DNA from: Dehalococcoidia bacterium
Lineage (GTDB): Bacteria > Chloroflexota > Dehalococcoidia > Lucifugimonadales > JAGWBF01
DNA length: 7,895 bases
Assembly (NCBI GenBank): GCA_021296025.1
Contig: JAGWBF010000001.1
Coordinates: 1 to 7,895, forward strand
Direction of reading: 5' to 3'
The notes under the pieces are model-generated. The model did not search any database. It was given only the letters and a program-made list of their open reading frames with translations, and was not told the DNA's origin. Positions 5,662 to 7,895 of this stretch are shown piece after piece; within the stretch, counting starts at the first letter, position 1, and each line of letters begins with the position of its first letter. A program made the position numbers and the translations under genes.

Positions 5662-6615
5662 CTGGGAAGGAGGTGTCCCATGCCCACGATGACAGGTGCC
5701 CGCTTCCTGGCAGAGACCCTGAAGGCCTACGGCGTATCCGCCGTTTTCTACATGCCCGCCATCGTCCGGCGCGCCCTGATGGAGATGGAGGATGTGGGCA
5801 TCCGGCGGATAAACACCCATGGAGAGAAGGCGGCTGCATACATGGCCGACGGCTATGCCCGCACTTCCCGCCGCCCGGGAATCTGCTTCGCCCAGTCGGT
5901 TGGGGCATTGAACCTGGCAGCCGGGCTTCAGGATGCCTACCTGGGACTGTCCCCCGTGATCGCCATCACGGGACATCGGCCCCTGATGCACCAGTACAGG
6001 AACTCCTACCAGGAAGTGGACCACATGCCGGCCTTCGAGCCGGTGACCAAGTACAACGTGGTCGTGGACAGCATCCAACAGATGCCCCACCTGCTGAGGC
6101 AGGCTTTCAGAGAAGCCACCTCCGGCGCCCCCGGGCCAGTACACCTGGACTTCCAGGGCATCGCTGGGGACACGATCGTGGATGCCGAGGCTGCCCTGGA
6201 GGTGCTGGTGGAGGAAGCTTTCACCCAGATGCCCGCCTTCCGGACCGAACCGGACCCGGAGAAGGTGCGGGAAGCCGCCAGGGTGCTTACCCAGGCCCAG
6301 CGGCCCGTCATCGTAGCCGGCGGTGGTGTAACTTCCTCGGGCGCCCAGCAAGAAGTCGTGCAACTGGCAGAGATGCTCTCCATTCCCGTCGCAACCTCCC
6401 TGAACGCCAAGGGCACTATCCCTGAAGACCATCCCCTGGCGGCTGGCGTGCCCGGCTCCTACTCCCGCTGGTGCGCCAACCGGATCGTCAACGAGGCGGA
6501 CCTCGTGCTATTCATAGGGAGCCACACGGGGAGCCAGGTCACCCTGGACTGGAAGGTTCCTCCAATGGGAACACCCGTCATACAGATCGACATCGACCCC
6601 TCGGAGATCGGTCGC

Positions 6616-6630
6616 AGCTATCCATCACGG
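6616..6630 (+). other. First frameshift in the ThDP enzyme gene, probably a small deletion
   Basis: Frame changes from SEIGRSY to AIHHGDARSTVRRL near 6617-6625. In E. coli IlvI, as remembered, 14 residues lie between DIDP and GDAR; here only 28 nt separate them. About 11-14 nt therefore seem to be missing, rather than one base being extra. The break is in the surface loop after the central domain. Confidence 0.6.
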
Positions 6631-6910
6631 CGATGCCAGGTCAACGGTGCGCCGCCTCATCGAGGTGCTGGAACCCTTGGGAGCGCGCCAAGAGTGGACG
6701 GACCGGGTCAAGGAATTGGTGGGGGAGTGGCGCGCCGAGGCTGCTCCCATGCTGAACTCCGATGGGTCACCCGTCCGCCCCGAGAGAATCTGCCAGGCGA
6801 TTACAGACACGCTGCCCCCCGACGGGCTGCTGGTGTCGGACACTGGCCATTCGGGCATATGGACGGGCACCATGGTGGAGCTCAAGTCCCCGGACCAGGG
6901 CTACATCCGG

Positions 6911-6919
6911 TGCGGCCGG
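6911..6919 (+). other. Second frameshift in the ThDP enzyme gene, one extra G
   Basis: Reading GYIRC up to 6913 and then AGSLGWGFPAALGAK from 6915 requires skipping one base. Removing one of the two Gs at 6914-6915 restores a continuous, family-like sequence. Without correction the second frame stops at TAA 6956-6958. Confidence 0.75.
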
Positions 6920-7387
6920 CTCCCTGGGTTGGGGCTTCCCCGCGGCATTGGGGGCTAAATGCGCCGCACCCGAGCGTCCTGTGGTGTGCTTCACCGGCGA
7001 CGGGGGCTTCTGGTACCACATGTCAGAGCTGGAAACGGCCGCCCGGTACGGGATCAACGCCGTGACCGTCATAAACAACAACCGGGGGCTCACCCAGGAC
7101 AAACGGGGAGATGAGCAGGCGTACCAGGGCAGGGAGGGAAACTCCGATGAGCTGTGGCGTTACACCGACGTGGACTTCGCCCACATTGCCCGCACCATCG
7201 GCTGCTTTGGCACCCGAGTCGAGAAGCCCAGCGAGCTTTCGGACGCCATAGAGCAGGCCCTGGCATCCAACCAACCTGCGGTGGTCGATGTGGTCGCTGA
7301 CATCGATGGCATCTCGGCCCCGCCCTGGGGCGGTTAGAGAAGCGCTCCCTTAGCGACCGCGCCTGCGGGACCTCGGCGAAGGGACGC

Positions 7388-7895
7388 CTACTTTGCGACC
7401 CGGCCGTTCTTTACGATGAACGCCTCCAGGCGTCTCAGCGCTTCCTGGAGGTTTTCCAGAGAGTTGGCGTAGGAGAGGCGCAGGTAGCCCTCCCCGTACT
7501 TGCCGAAGGAGTGACCACCGAGTAGGGCCAGCCCCGCTTCGGGCAGCGCCCGCTCCTGGAACTGCTGGCTGGAGATGCCCGTGTTCCGGATGGACGGAAA
7601 CACGTAGAAGGCCCCCTCGGGCAGCGGGCATGAGACCCCGGGTATATTACGCAACCCCTCGACCACAGCATCCCGCCTTCGTCGGAACTCCTCCACCATA
7701 TTGATCACCGGCTCTTGCGGACCCTCCAGGGCTTCGATGGCGGCCTTCTGAATGAAGGTGGCGGCGCAGGAGACGCTGTTGGCAGCCAACCTGGTTATAT
7801 GGGGAACAAGTTCCTCGGGGAATACACCATATCCCAAGCGCCATCCTGTCATGGCGTAGCTCTTGGAGAAGCCGTCGAGGATGATGGTGCGTCCC
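7388..7895 (-). CDS. Class I/II PLP-dependent aminotransferase, C-terminal part
   Basis: The C-terminal 168 codons of an aspartate-aminotransferase-fold enzyme (fold type I, AspC/AlaT-like); the N-terminal half lies off the right edge. The visible part opens with GRTIILDGFSKSYAMTGWRLGY: the Lys codon at 7862-7864 is the PLP Schiff-base lysine in the family S-K-x-(Y/F)-x-M-x-G-x-R-x-G motif. Next come AATFIQKAAIEAL, EEFRRRRDAVVEGL, a PEGAFYVFP segment, and GYLRLSYANS, whose Arg (near 7480) binds the substrate carboxylate. These are typical of the class I subgroup used for aspartate, alanine or aromatic amino acids; the exact substrate cannot be read from this half. It is convergent with the ThDP enzyme, with 50 nt between the two stops and no convincing terminator. 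Ends in TAG. Confidence 0.93.
   Translation of the reverse strand, partial: GRTIILDGFSKSYAMTGWRLGYGVFPEELVPHITRLAANSVSCAATFIQKAAIEALEGPQEPVINMVEEFRRRRDAVVEGLRNIPGVSCPLPEGAFYVFPSIRNTGISSQQFQERALPEAGLALLGGHSFGKYGEGYLRLSYANSLENLQEALRRLEAFIVKNGRVAK

Larger units (their letters stand above)
5680..7337 (+). pseudogene. Thiamine-diphosphate-dependent enzyme, acetolactate synthase-like, broken by two frameshifts
   Basis: Restored across frames this is a protein of about 552 residues with the three-domain ThDP layout. The N-terminal Pyr domain has HGEKAAAYMADGYAR, with the activating Glu at residue 49, then the GALNLAAGLQDAYLG and GPVHLDF segments. The central domain has RPVIVAGGGV, SIPVATSLNAKGTIPEDHPL and a terminal IQIDIDPSEIG. 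The C-terminal PP domain has GSLGWGFPAALGAK and GDG (6996-7004) followed about 23 residues later by Asn-Asn, the magnesium-ThDP motif. The gene reads in one frame to about 6617, a second to about 6914, and a third to the TAG at 7335-7337. All three segments are well conserved, so the damage is recent or is an assembly error. The family includes acetolactate synthase, sulfoacetaldehyde acetyltransferase and 2-oxoacid decarboxylases; the substrate is not assignable here, and no small regulatory subunit follows. The start has a perfect AAGGAGG. Confidence 0.85.

Noticed and set aside
5596..6432. Long open frame antisense to the ThDP enzyme
   Set aside because: The plus strand has clear ThDP domain motifs; the antisense product resembles no family and is a product of GC-rich codon bias.
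7338..7387. Weak hairpins (CGCT...AGCG at 7343-7355; a GGCG...CGCC pair further right) as terminators
   Set aside because: Stems are only 4 bp and no T-run follows.
1..7895. tRNA, rRNA, CRISPR arrays, IS elements or phage genes
   Set aside because: No cloverleaf, regular repeat array, transposase or terminal repeat was seen on either strand.

Overview
The window is about 7.9 kb of GC-rich (roughly 60%) bacterial DNA with tightly packed genes on both strands. Gene content (a propionyl-CoA-type carboxyltransferase, a bacterial PAC2 protein, an arylmalonate decarboxylase/maleate isomerase relative, an MFS_3 exporter and an acetolactate-synthase-like ThDP enzyme) suggests an uncultivated Chloroflexota, for example SAR202 or another Dehalococcoidia-like lineage. 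That placement is inference from gene families; there is no rRNA or other marker here. The frame breaks in one gene fit either gene decay or metagenome assembly error.

Layout, left to right: (1) 1-548 (+), C-terminal third of an acyl-CoA carboxylase carboxyltransferase subunit. (2) 560-1923 (-), a two-gene unit: PAC2-family protein (1036-1923) followed by a YccU-type CoA-binding protein (560-997). (3) 2057-5106 (+), a co-directional run: AlkA-type DNA glycosylase, an Asp/Glu racemase-superfamily protein, and an MFS transporter. (4) 5122-5556 (-), an unrecognised protein with an acidic disordered tail. It is divergent from (5) 5680-7337 (+), a ThDP-dependent enzyme broken by two frameshifts. 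(6) 7388-7895 (-), the C-terminal part of a PLP-dependent class I/II aminotransferase that runs off the right edge.

The most interesting signal is in the CoA-binding gene. Its apparent stop is a TGA exactly where the family has a conserved Cys (DRC motif; here D-N-TGA). The frame past the TGA keeps the family C-terminus (E-H-x-R-x-F), ends 22 codons later and restores the usual family length of about 140 residues. A perfect 7-bp hairpin with a G-first apical loop starts 16 nt after the TGA, where a bacterial SECIS element should be. This looks like a selenocysteine-containing CoA-binding protein; I know of no such described family but could not search. The main competing explanation is a nonsense mutation or a base-call error.

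Other points of interest: the racemase-superfamily protein lacks both catalytic cysteines of its relatives. The 123-bp divergent region at 5557-5679 holds two well-formed promoters and an 8-bp inverted repeat laid over one of them. A 7-bp dyad precedes the DNA glycosylase. Apart from the two TGAs of the CoA-binding gene, no gene here ends in TGA (seven TAG, one TAA).
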